Source: Nigrospora sphaerica (taxonomy: Eukaryota > Ascomycota > Sordariomycetes > Amphisphaeriales > Apiosporaceae). From it: 64,000 nucleotides of DNA. The translations under genes and the position numbers were made by a program. The stretch is taken from positions 8,742,001-8,806,000 of the forward strand of contig JAGVVL010000002.1 of assembly GCA_018287875.1 (NCBI GenBank), read 5' to 3'. The notes below the pieces were generated by a model that saw only the letters and a list, made by a program, of their open reading frames with translations, was not told the origin of the DNA and did no database searches. Positions 24,170 to 34,764 of the stretch are shown piece after piece. Positions within the stretch are counted from its first letter, which is position 1, and every line of letters starts with the position of its first letter.

Positions 24170-26114
24170 AGTGGTAACGAATTTGGGTATCTACTGCGTA
24201 TATCTAGAAACGGGAAGGTTCTTGTTAGTTTCATAGGGATACTGCGCTTCTTAGCTTGGTAGGCTTGGCAGTGATAGGCTGGAAGTGCAAGAGACTGCCT
24301 TGAGCGGCATCGAAGTTCTGGGGCGGCTTTACAGGCGCTGCTCAGCGTAAATAGGGGCATGACGCCGTGAAGGCGGGCAAAGAAGATCCACGAGACCAAG
24401 AGAAGGAGGGTGGAGGGCAACTTGGCCACGCATGGGGATAGCGAAAAGGCACGTGGCAGAAGTCTATCTAATTAAGAACTGCGTAAAGAAATAAGAACAT
24501 ATTGTACTCTAGAGCGAAGACCAGGGCTCAGGATCATGTAAGGATGTAAGATATATGGTAAAAGACAGAAAGGAGGATCAGATAGGGGAGAAGGCGATTT
24601 GTGAAGATAATGCGAAGAAGAGGTCGCAAAGGAAAGACTCTCTACTGGGACACTTGATTTTGGAAGCTGGGACTTGCTGTTTTTGACGGATAAGTCTAGA
24701 CCGGTGAATTCTGAGCTTGAGTGGAGGATGGATGGAACTTGTTGTCGATACCTCGGGGCTAGAACCCTTTCTTATAGGTCTTCTGAGGCCTTGAATATCA
24801 ACCTCCTCCTAATTCGTGCTCACGCACACCACGCAGAGACCTTTGGCGCTTCAAAGTCACTCTCAGGGGCAATCACTAGCGAAACATCATTAAGAACACC
24901 TGGGTCGTTACAAAGCTGTGGATCGGATGATGGACTTATGATTAGGAGGCATCTAATAGGTTATAGAATCCTTCAAATGCACGGAAAGGGGGTCCTTAGT
25001 CTCTAGTGTCTGGTGTCTAATGATATGTACAAAATTTACACTCCTCTTTGGGAACAAACCCGCTGCAACTGGAGTTGGTTTGGCCGTGGTCAGAGAACAA
25101 ACACGACACTTAGACTCGATATTGAAGTGCTAATAGGCTAATTTCACCCCGCTGGCTATGTTTGTTTCCAAGTGTAATCTGTTCACTGCGGTTATTCGGG
25201 CAACTGGAGCACTTTTCTGTTTGTGCCTAGCCCGGTATTGTCCCCCGCCCGGACACATGGGTTGTCTCGCAGTCTGCCATATCTCACAGATCAAACTTTC
25301 CCCGCTTACGTCCATTTTGTATTGAGCTGCCTTTCATTTTTGCAAGGAGTTACTTTAATTATCCAGGTACGACCTATAGATCACACAGGAAACAGAGCAC
25401 AGTTGTAGCTGAGAGTGGATAACCCTTGAATTGGTTAAAGCATCTGGCATTAAATGAGTTAGCAGCCGCACTCCCGTTAATATAGGTGGTTAGTTAGTTA
25501 TACAAGACATCATAAAATCAACTCTACGCTTGCTTCTACTCGTCGTGGCACCCATGGCCTCCAGCCAGGGACTTTTCCGATACACGATTCATCTGATGCT
25601 CCTGAGTGACAAGCCAAAGCAAATCGCTGCAGCTGCTAAGAGGCCTCGGTTGCTTGAAAAGCGGGGTTTTACCCCAGAAAGGATCGAGGAGAAAACTAGA
25701 CTCGCTGTCCACGAAGAGCAAACACGGGAATGCCCATGCCTTATGTTCTCGGCCCGGAAAGGGGGGCAAAGGGCTATTTGTGGGATTTCGAGTTTTCCAT
25801 TTTAGTCAGCGAGACCCAGCGGTAACAGTTCGTCTCACATGCAGGAAGATGGCAGTTTTCAGCTGTCTCCATCGATATTGTGCGTTTCCGGTGAAGTTGG
25901 GGTTGTGGGGTCTGTGTCGTTTTGTCTTCCGACCCTATAGACCCCCGCAATATTCATCCCTTGCATCCAAATGTTACGCAATTGCATCAGGTACTCCAGT
26001 CGCTTACGTTTGTACTGTGTATACAGAAGTACTCAGTGTTGCGAGAAAGAAAAAGCTGTAGACAACGAAATGAATTGCCCAATTAGACGTGCAGAATCCC
26101 AACCTCGGTATGAT
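24170..26114. other. Intergenic, increasingly AT-rich towards the transposon nest
   Basis: I recognise no gene. Short frames at 25530-26060 contain no known domain. Composition drifts towards AT, and the stretch ends where the long inverted repeat begins. Confidence 0.45.
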
Positions 26115-27116
26115 ACAGACAAATTTGAAAACGGCTTCCTCGAAAGGAAGAAATATTGTATTACTGGGCACAGACGTCGGAACGTCTTGGCATTATCCTT
26201 GTACCTGTCAGATTGGCAAGGTTCCGATCTGATAGGGTACCCCGCAGCGCTGTAAACAGCTTCCGCTATAAGTACCTATCAGACTCATGGTACACTGTTA
26301 GTTCCATTTCTAGAGCTGTACGCAAGGGTCAGCGTGTGACGCCGTTGTTGGCTGTTGAACAGTCATAACCTTCCAGGCATCCGATTATAATTCCGCTATA
26401 TAACTAACGCATTGTATTGTGCATATAGTCTGGATTCCGTACATTCGATATGTTCAGTACGAGGCAGTGAACGCAACCGTTATATGTGCGAGCCAACATC
26501 CCTAGAAGCTGAGACGCAGCATTCCCCCTTCTCTATCGATCGTTTAATTGTCATTAATGCGCTTCATACTGTAAAACTAATCACTTCTCACTTACACGAG
26601 GGCAGCTCCTTATGGAAGTTTAATTTCACCTGGCCTAGGGGCTTTCCCTAGCATGGATACCACTATATAACGTGATGTCGCATTTCGAGTCTTCTAAATG
26701 GACTTGAGATAACCCTAATCCCTCACCTTCCCCCTTAAGCGCAAGTAAATCGTCCTTAATGTGTTCTCAAATAATATGCCAGTGCGATAGGCGCAAGCCA
26801 GGCGAGGTGCGACTAGCCCTGCACCTCTAGAATAATGGAGTGACATTCCAGGTGTTGGTTGGTCCTTGGCGTGGCCATTGGAATCTGGCCCAACATGAGG
26901 AAGGGCAAGCGGTCGTAACCAACAGCATGGGTTCCTGGGACTCCCCTTGCACTCTCTGTCTGTCCCTTGGCTCTCTCACTTTCAACTTCGCGTTACGTCC
27001 AACCAGCTGGTCATCATACGAGATGAATGCCACAGGACACTTTGAAAGTCCTCATCGTTTTCACAACGATTCATTATTAATCGAACGAAGCGTATCGCGA
27101 GACGTCGATGAGGATG
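26115..27116 (+). repeat. Left arm of ~1 kb long inverted repeat
   Basis: This ~1 kb arm matches, in reverse complement and with many point differences, the right arm at 30868-33727 once the 1.86 kb transposon in that arm is removed (about 1,002 versus 999 bp). Matching landmarks are the AAATTTGAAAACGGCTTCCT start against 33700-33726, the GGCCTAGGGGCTTTCCCTA segment near 26630 against 33200, and CGTATCGCGAGA near 27091 against 30885. The uninterrupted TA at 26658-26659 is the empty-site equivalent of the transposon insertion in the other arm. Differences look transition-rich, in keeping with RIP, but I did not count them. Confidence 0.85.
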
Positions 27117-27528
27117 AATCACTAGCGCTGTGGTGCTCCAAGAGCAGGCCAGAGTTAATCGAGTTGCTTGATGCACTGCCGACACAGCGAGACCCATCCC
27201 AGCGCGCGCCGGGCTCGCTTCCGCTTCTGTCCCTTAACGAATGGAGGGAAGATAAAGATTACACCCAGTTACCGCTGACATGCATCCATTATTCCGTAAA
27301 ATGAAGCTCACGATCAACGGGCGGTTCAGCACATAAGACACGGAGCAGGACGTGGTGCTCGCCCCTAGCGCCTTCTGGGCTCGAACGGTGCTGCCGAACT
27401 TGACCAAGATCCTCGGGAAAAAACAAACGGCTAGTAAGCCTCTCCGAGCCGACGAGACCCGCGTAACCGTCGTTGTGACCGACCGAGGCGAACAAAATCT
27501 GCATAAGCGATTCAATTCGCGAAGATAA
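27117..27528 (+). pseudogene. Relic of an unnamed fungal protein
   Basis: The plus strand reads ESLALWCSKSRPELIELLDA through CIHYSVK in one frame (open to 27304). It then continues after a one-base shift as MKLTINGRFST, a TAA (27334-27336), and DTEQDVVLAPSAFWARTVLP onward to VVVTDRGEQNLHKRFNS, stopping at 27526-27528. The phrases DTEQD-VLAP, W-x3-LxPxL and VTDR-x-LxKRF recall a large, repeated group of uncharacterised ascomycete proteins. I cannot name the family or a function. The frame shift and stop mark it as decayed. Its N-terminal codons appear to begin inside the left inverted-repeat arm. Confidence 0.55.
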
Positions 27529-28060
27529 GTTTTGGATTTAGTATCAGCGACTGCCTCGCGGTCATCTAGCTTGCTAACAAGGTACGAAAAGAGTTTACGG
27601 ACGCGCCGAAGTAGTTTGAGCATATCTCCACTGAGTGCGAAACCCCGGCCGTCATGCGAGGTTCTACGAGGTACGCTTGTGCTCACCTGCTAAATCACTC
27701 AATGAACAATAGCAAGACCTCATTAAGAGGCGACAGCCTATAAAATGGTAGAAAAATGAGACCTTTCTAAGAAGTAAAATCTCTTTTAAATTGAGGGATT
27801 ACGCTTAAATAAGAGCATGTTAAATTAAATGCTCGCATTAAAAAAGCCGACGTAACACTTAATGGTAAGTTAATCCACTGTACTAACACCTTGTAAAACC
27901 CACGTTATAGTTCAATAGTTTAATATCATTTTATTTACGTTAAATTAGTGCTTTGTATTAGTTCAAATGTTTTAATTCAAATTAAAGTATGTAAGGAACC
28001 TTTATAAGGTGTAAGCGCAGCTACAAGTTCCTGGAAGTATTGATTTGACTTGTCATATCT
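27529..28060. other. AT-rich filler inside the nest
   Basis: This very AT-rich stretch (especially 27720-28000) has no open frame of note. It is probably RIP-degraded repeat sequence between the protein relic and the inserted pogo element. Confidence 0.5.
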
Positions 28061-28062
28061 TA

Positions 28063-29994
28063 AGCTAGGGGGTCGATCAAGGGACAGGCCCATCAAACCG
28101 CCACGCGTTTTAAGACATCGCCATGTAATATTAAAGCAAACAAAACCAATTATCTTAATAACCACAACAAATACAGACAAATCGATTAGTTCAAAGAGAC
28201 TGTTATCTCCTCCTTTATGTCAGAAATGCTTTCTGCAACCAACTTCCCGACGCGATCGATGGCGACTACGCAGTGACCGCACCAGCCTCACCACTAGGTG
28301 TCGCCAAGTCCTCCTTGACTTTGCGAACGTCTAGCATGGTCACGAATCGCTCTTAAGCAGTTTTCTGGACCTTGCGACGTTTTTAGGGCTTCTGGAGATC
28401 CAGCGCAGCAGCTAATTGGTCGCGTTCATGCTTAAGGCTAGAGATCTCGGCGCTTACAAGGTCTAAGGCCTTGCCGGTCTTCCTGAAGACTTGGCGTAAG
28501 GTGGCATTGCTGTACACTGAGTCAACCACACGTAATTCGTGATGGATGTGCTGTATCTGCCTTGAAGACCTTAGGGTCTTAACGTCCATAGCGGACATCT
28601 CCGATAGCAGGGGGTCCTCTGGCAGCTGCAGAATGCTCTAATTTGACCCCTCTGGCCTGTCTTAGTCCCTTTACCTTGCTAGTCGGCTGTTAATAGCCTT
28701 AAGGGGGTCCCTTAGATAGATACCGGTCGCTTTCCAGCCTGTGGCAATGTGCTCTGGAGTCAGGGCTTCCTTCCGAGCCTTATTCCAGGCCTCCAGGAAC
28801 TCCGGTTTCTTTAGCGTTATCGTTAGACTAGACACGTAGGCCTGGCGAAGGTGTTTCCGGTACGCGCGCTTCAACACCGAAAAGGGGCCAAGGTCCAGAG
28901 GCTGGAGGACCTGCGAGGTGTGTGCCGGAAGGAAGTCCAGCTAGACCTTAGCCTCAAAACACTCCAACATGAACTCCTCGCTGCAGTGGCTAGCATGGCC
29001 GTCGAGTATAAGGTGGCGCCACTACTTGGGGTCGTCTGGAGTAGTCTGTGACAAGAATACCTGTCTCAGCTAGCGCAGAGCAATTAAATTGAAGGTCCAG
29101 CTAGCCTCTGAGGCTTTAAATTACTAGTCTGCGAAGTCCTTATTATCTGATTACGTGGTAAACCATTGCTATTAGACCTGCCTCCCCTTAAAGATAACTA
29201 GGGGAGACAGGGCTCGGCTAGCTGCAGAGACAGACTTTAAAGACGTCGTCTACTCGCCTCTCGTGGTGTCTAAAGTGAAGACCTTCGTGAGAGCAGACGG
29301 TCCGATAACAAAAGGGCAGTCTCCAAGGCTAATCTGAGCTCCAACCTCGTTAAAGTTCCATGTGTGCTCCTTAGGGATGTCGCGGATGCGCTCCTCGTTC
29401 AGCCTCAAGAAGAACTCCTCGACGTTTTCGCGTGTGGCGCCGTTGACGCGCTGTAAATCCATTCCCCTTGAGAGCATGGTCTTCAGCTGCGGCCAGCGCC
29501 TAAAAAAACGGCGATGCCACTTATCTCCGATAGTGTGGCTGCTGCCGGACTGACAGATAATTGACTGCACGAAGAGCTTAAAGCGGTTGTGCTGAGGAGC
29601 CCAGCTAAGTCTAGCCTGGAGCAACACCTACTAGACCAGCCAGTGCTCCTGGACCTCACTGAGGGCTTGACGATGCCTTTAAGCAGTGCGTTTAAGAGGC
29701 TTGCACTCGAAACGGGACGTGGGGTGGTATCTGGAGACTCTGTATTGCTTAGCGACAGACTAAATGGAATCTCCTTAGCAGACTTGGAGGAGAGCGGCAG
29801 CCAGCTGCAGTTTATCCATAATAATAGATATCAAACGAAAGAACAGAATGTGGCAATTCGAATGGTATAACTTTTAAACAAATGTAACCGTAGGTGGTTG
29901 ATATATTCGGTGTTGAAGTAAAAAAGAAACACCTTAAATTGTCGCCAGACGTGTGGCGGTTTGATGGGCCTGTCCCTTGATCGACCCCCTAGCT
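28063..29994 (-). mobile_element. Degenerate Fot1/pogo DNA transposon (1.93 kb)
   Basis: Perfect 42-bp terminal inverted repeats (28063-28104 and 29953-29994) begin AGCTAGGGGGTCGATCAAGG. TA duplications flank them at 28061-28062 and 29995-29996. The length suits a Fot1-type element carrying one transposase. Its minus strand encodes the pieces of that transposase. The element lies in the core between the two long inverted-repeat arms, immediately left of the intact protease-homologue gene. The unblemished termini against a broken gene suggest fairly recent insertion followed by mutation, or mobilisation in trans. Confidence 0.9.
28383..29627 (-). pseudogene. Fot1/pogo transposase, broken
   Basis: Three separated minus-strand frames make up the relic. 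29250-29627 carries the Tc5/CENP-B-type DNA-binding end (IGDKWHRRFFRRWPQLK) and the first catalytic block, here WNFNEVGAQ where active relatives have Asp before Glu. 28671-28877 carries the block after the third acidic residue (LKRAYRKHLRQAYV, then EHIATGWKATGIYLRD). 28383-28598 is the coiled C-terminal tail. The catalytic core between 28880 and 29250 is not readable as one frame. The Asp-to-Asn change in the first acidic position fits a G-to-A transition. The protein would have cut and integrated DNA at TA sites; this copy cannot be functional. Confidence 0.85.
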
Positions 29995-30055
29995 TACCTA
30001 CACATCTTTGTATTCTACTCACTAACCTTCATACTAAGGCTCTACATAAGTAAAC

Positions 30056-30856
30056 ATGAGGCTTATCTACATTCCACCCTTAGCGCTCGTTTTATCCCAC
30101 GGATGCCATGCTATTGTCGACGGTCTTTATTCAGAATTTGACACTACCGTGGCAAACCAATTCGCAGTATCCATCGCCTACAAGGGTATATACCAATGTA
30201 ACGGTGCTATCATCGATGATAAAGCCATCCTTACGACGAGAAGCTGCTGTCGCGACCGGATAGCGGCCAACTTCGTTATCCGCGCTGGCTCGCTGCACCC
30301 GCTCACCGGGGGTTTCGCCTATATGCTTAGGGCGTTAACGATGCACCCGGATTCCCAACTCACAGAGTACGACTGGGACTTGTGCATCCTTCACACCAAG
30401 TTGCCCATGACCGAGGCGCTGATGCCGGGCGGCGGCGCTATCATAGCGCCGTTACAGGACCTTCCGCTTCGCGACGGCGAAGTACTTGGTGCTTCCGGCT
30501 GGGGCGCCACGGAGCCGGGCAATGCGACAACGCTGGCAAATATACAGCACGCCCTCTTCGCCGTTGCTAACCACCGGCGCTGCCAGGAGGCATGGGGCGG
30601 TACAAGCGCCGGCTTTAAGTCGGTGCTTTGCATGGAGCCCCAGAAGACGCTTTCGGGTTCCCCGTCGGCGTGCCACGGCGACTTAGGGGCGCCCGTGTTC
30701 GACGAAGAGCGTCTAACGCTCGCCGGGCTTGTGAGCCAGCATGCAAACTGCAGTTCCGCGCCGCGCCCGAATATAATTTCGAACATCTATCTTATGCAAG
30801 ATTGGATCGTTCAGACGATGGTCACGTGGGCAGGGGTTTCCGTGATCCAGACATAA
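30056..30856 (+). CDS. Secreted trypsin-fold serine protease homologue, catalytic residues replaced
   Basis: This intact 266-residue frame has a signal peptide (about 1-18) and an S1A trypsin-like domain. Family landmarks are IVDG (residues 20-23, the IVGG activation site position), CNGAIIDDKAILTT, RAGSL, YDWDLCIL, GASGWGATEPGN and the SACHGDLGAP block. The histidine of the usual AAHC is replaced (TRSC, Ser63) and the nucleophile in GDSGGP is Leu210 (GDLGAP), while the catalytic Asp108 is retained. The fold's cysteines look largely kept. It should therefore be a non-proteolytic serine protease homologue, possibly a binding protein or secreted effector; that role is inference. GC content is higher than the surroundings, and the frame is unbroken between a dead transposon (59 bp upstream) and an inverted-repeat arm (about 12 bp downstream), which suggests recent selection or arrival. 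Confidence 0.85.
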   Translation: MRLIYIPPLALVLSHGCHAIVDGLYSEFDTTVANQFAVSIAYKGIYQCNGAIIDDKAILTTRSCCRDRIAANFVIRAGSLHPLTGGFAYMLRALTMHPDSQLTEYDWDLCILHTKLPMTEALMPGGGAIIAPLQDLPLRDGEVLGASGWGATEPGNATTLANIQHALFAVANHRRCQEAWGGTSAGFKSVLCMEPQKTLSGSPSACHGDLGAPVFDEERLTLAGLVSQHANCSSAPRPNIISNIYLMQDWIVQTMVTWAGVSVIQT

Positions 30857-31327
30857 GATAGGTTAGACATCATCACTCGACATCTCGCGATACGCTTCGT
30901 GCAATTGACACTAAATCATCTTGAAAACGATAAGGACTTCTAAAGTATCCTGTCGCATCCATCTCGTGCGATGATCGGCTGGTTAGATGGAGTGCAGAGT
31001 TGAAAGTGAGAGAGCCTGGGGACGGGCAGAGAGTGTAAGAGGAGTCCCAAAAACCCAAGCTGTCGGTTGCGACCGCTTGCCCTTCCTCATGTTAGGCCAG
31101 ATTCTAATGGCCACGCTAAGGACTAACCAACACCTGGAATGTCACTCCATCATTCCAGAGGTGCAGGGCTGGTCGCACCTCGCCTGGCTTGCGCCTATCG
31201 CACTGGCACATTATTTGAGAACACATCAAGGACGATTTACTTACGCTTAAGGGGGAAGGTGAGGGATTAGGGTCATCTCAAGTCCATTTAGAAGACTCGA
31301 AGTGCGACATCACGTTATATAGTGGTA

Positions 31328-33186
31328 ACGTAGATGACAAGCGAGTGGCGCAGACAAGCGAGTGGCGCACTTACCGCCAAATGGCGCCAATTCAACTTTA
31401 AGACACTACATAACCACAAATAAACATAGAGACCGCGTCGAAAGAAAGCCAGATAGTTCTTGCTATCCAATCTCTCCAAAACGACCCCAATCTTACCTGC
31501 AGAGCCGCGGCTAGGACATATAACGTCTCCGAAACCTCACTACGTCGAAGAATGAACGGAACACGCGCCTAGTAAGACACGCGCCCTAACAGCACTCGAT
31601 TAACGGAGCTAGAAGAGAATGTGATTTTCATATATATAATGGACCTAGATTCGCGGGGATTCGCGCCCCGGATGCCTGATGTGGAAGAGATGGCCAATGT
31701 TATTCTCGCGGAGCGCGACGCGTCACGCGTCGGGATACACTGGGCCTCGAACTTCGTGAAGCGACAACCCTAACTTAAGACGCGTCTTTCTTGTGCATAC
31801 GACTACTAGAGGGCCCTCTACGAGGACCCTAAAAAGATCGCGGCTTGGTTCGAGCTTTTCCGCAACATGAGGGCGACGTACAGTATCCTTAACGAGGATC
31901 TGTACAATTTCGACGAGACTGGCTTCATGATGGGCCAGATCACGTCCTCTATGGTTATTACAGGCGCCGACCGCAGCGGCAAACGAAAGAAAGTCTAGCC
32001 TGGCAATCGAGAATGGGCTACCGCGATCTAGGGCGTGTATACGGACGGCTGGTGCGTCCCGCCATTCGTAGCGGTGAAGGGCAAGAACCATCTCGCGAAC
32101 TGGTACGCCGACAGCACCCTACCACGCGACTGGGTGATTAAACCAACCTCCAATGGATGGACCGACAATGAGACAGGGCTAGACTGGATTCGGCATTTCG
32201 ATAAACACACTGCCGCGCGTACAAAGGGCACATATCGAATGTTGATCATCGACGGGCACGAGAGCCACGTTTCGGCCGATTTCCAGGCTTTCTGTAAAGA
32301 GAAGAGCATTATCACGGTCTCAATACCTCCTTATTTGTTATATCTACTCCAGCCTCTTAACGTTGGATGTTTTGGACCATTAAAGCGGGCGTACGGTCGC
32401 GAAATCGAAGGGTTTATAAAGGCACACGTGAACTATATTACGAAGGCCGAGTTCCTCATCGCCTTCCACGCCGCGTTTGTTAAGATTTTTACACCCGAAA
32501 ACGTCAAATCCGGATTCCGCGGGGCTGGTTTAGTCCCTCTTAACCCGGACAAGGTCATCTCGAAGCTCGACGTGAAGTTATCAACGCCTTCGCCGACTGG
32601 AAGCCTCCCGGCTGCGACTATCCCTTTGGCCTCCCAAACGCCGCACAACCCGACCGAGGCAACTTCGCAAACCGATTTTATTCAAAGCCGAATCCGCCGT
32701 CACCAGGAAGCTCTCCGACACCGATTTTATCGGCAGTCGACCAGTTTGCGAAGGGTGCGATGGCGATAATACACGAGAACGCCCTTTTACGGGCGGAGGT
32801 TAAGACACTTCGAGAGGCGAATTCTAGCCTCGCAAAACGTCGGAGAGCAAAGAAAACACGTCTACGGCAAGGAGGAACACTCGAGATTGGCGAGGGATTA
32901 GATCTTTTAGATCAAAAGGACGTGGATGCGCAGTTAAGGGAGGCAACACGTGCGAGTAGTAGTCGCGTAAGGAGGGCGTAACCGCGCGAACAGCGTTGTG
33001 GTATCTGCGGAAACACCGGTCATAATGCACGTACTTGTGAAATAGATGTAGAAACCTCCTGAGAGTCATATTCTGATTAGTTTGAATTGATTTACGGCGT
33101 TGTGGTTGCATAATTAATTGATTTCTCGTGGAGATGCCGAAAGGTGCGCCACTCGCTTGTCTGCGCCACTCGCTTGTCATCTACGT
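31328..33186 (+). mobile_element. Fot1/pogo-type DNA transposon nested in the right repeat arm (1.86 kb)
   Basis: Identical 43-bp terminal inverted repeats occur at 31328-31370 and 33144-33186, beginning ACGTAGATGACAAGCGAG. Each terminus contains two copies of a 17-bp motif, GACAAGCGAGTGGCGCA. The element is bordered by TA at 31326-31327 and 33187-33188. The homologous spot in the other inverted-repeat arm (26658-26659) has a single TA with matching flanks, which confirms insertion with TA duplication. The element carries one transposase gene in plus orientation. Confidence 0.95.
31423..33062 (+). pseudogene. Fot1/pogo transposase with Gln-to-stop lesions
   Basis: One frame is readable from about 31423. 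It has an N-terminal helix-turn-helix (AAARTYNVSETSLRRRM), the Tc5-type region (RGFAPRMPDVEEMAN), LYNFDETGFMMG with the first catalytic Asp, LIIDGHESHVSADF with the second, and QPLNVGCFGPLKRAYG where the third Asp is Asn. A C-terminal coiled part and a CCHC zinc knuckle (CGICGNTGHNARTC, near 33000) follow. In-frame stops lie at 31570, 31573, 31771, 31807, 31996, 32029 and 32979. Several fall where relatives have Gln (DY-stop-RAL, KKV-stop-PGN, AI-stop-GV), as expected if CAA/CAG became TAA/TAG. One base is missing near 32709, shifting the frame before the TPILSAVDQFAKG segment. No start ATG remains; ATA occurs where one might be expected. Confidence 0.9.
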
Positions 33187-33727
33187 TATCCATATTAGGG
33201 AAAGCCTCTAGGCCAGGTGAAATTAAACTTCCATGAGGAGCTGCCCTCGTGCAAGTGAGAAGCAGTTTATTTATACGGTATAGAACGCGTTAATGCTACT
33301 AAAATATTTAATCGTGAAGGAGAGTGCTGCTTCTCCGTTTGTAGGGGCTGTTGGCTTCCGTATAGGACGATTGCGTTCATTGCCTCGTATAATACATGCC
33401 GAATATACGGAACCCATACATATGTACAACACAATACGTTCTTATATAGTGGAGCCATCATTGGATGCTTGGCGGGCTATGGCAGTTCAATAACCAATAA
33501 CGGCGTCACACGCTGACCCATAGAGCTCTAGAAATGGAACTAGCAGTGTACAATGAGTCTGACAGGTATTTATGGCGGAAGCCGCTTACAGCGCTACAGG
33601 GTACCGCGTCAAACCGGAACCTTGCCAATCTGACAGGTACAAGGACAATGCCAAGACATTCCGACGTCTGTGCACAGTGATATAACATTTCTTCCTTTCA
33701 AGGAAGCCATTTTCGAATTTGTCTGTA

Positions 33728-34764
33728 AGCAGCCAATACATATCAAACTCAGAAGTATGGGACAGGAGTCCGTCGGATATGGCACCAGGTCGGTGTTTGC
33801 TGGGGTGGTGGCTGAGGGCCAATCATGACCCTTCTGCTCAGAGGAGTCGCATCATGGGTGAGATAACCTGCGTCTGCATTCCCTCTTTGTATGCGGGTTG
33901 GTCACCATCTGACTATCATCCTTTATTCCTTGCATGTAACCATATCACATTACATCGCCGCCCGAGACAATCAAGTCTAGAATACCCGACTTTCCATTGA
34001 CCGGAGCCCATCCGATACCATACCCTCAGAGATCCCACTCGGATCCAACCTTTGTAGATGAAGCTTTATTGGCACCTTTGATTTCAGGGTTCAAGCTTAA
34101 TCTATTTCATTTTTGTTCTGGGTATGGTCGTTCCGGCCAATAGTCATGAAAAGAACTCACTACTATTCAACATTAGCAGCCACTAAGAGTGTCTTTACAG
34201 AAGGACCTAATCAGGCAGTCTCTGCTATTGCCCTTTGGGTTTGTTCGTTAGAGTACAAAAACATAGCATGGCATTAATGGCTGGGAGTGCAAAGAATAAA
34301 CAGCCCGCGAGTCGCAACAACCCGCTTAACTGACACCTTGCTGCCTGACATACCAACTCCGTGGGATTCTACCGACTTCAAAAGTTCAATGACTCCCTGC
34401 CCAAAAAATAAGGACGGTGAATTGCTCCCTTCACAAAACAAAGGCCTTGTTTGGTAGCATAAAGATTTTGGGATGCATCGTTCTTCCTAAGAAACCCGCT
34501 AAACTTTGCGAAAATCCTGGGGAAACATACTGTTCTGAGCCTTGTACTAAACTTACCATGAGATTCCTTTCTGTTTCGAGATAGAGCGGGAACATGGCTC
34601 CTTGGTAAAAGGATGAAAGGGAACATCTATAAACTCTGACAGTATTCGAAAATCTGCTCTTTAAATTACACCAGTCTCGCTGCGGCACGGGCAAGCGAAG
34701 TCACGCCAGATATACTGCCCAACCGAAGCAGGAACCTCGCTGAGAATCTTCAACCCGACTCACC
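33728..34764. other. Intergenic, right flank of the nest
   Basis: I see no recognisable gene. Short frames at 34378-34694 on the minus strand lack domains. This stretch should contain the promoter of the Cys/His protein gene that follows. Confidence 0.45.

Larger units (their letters stand above)
30868..33727 (-). repeat. Right arm of ~1 kb long inverted repeat, interrupted by a transposon
   Basis: This is the reverse-complement counterpart of 26115-27116. The first part is 30868-31325, the second 33189-33727; the 31328-33186 transposon and its TA duplication lie between. The match ends at GTCTGT near 33726; outside that point the flanks no longer resemble the other arm. The two arms enclose about 3.75 kb. 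They may be the terminal inverted repeats of one large element, or two copies of a repeat that landed in opposite orientation. Confidence 0.85.
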
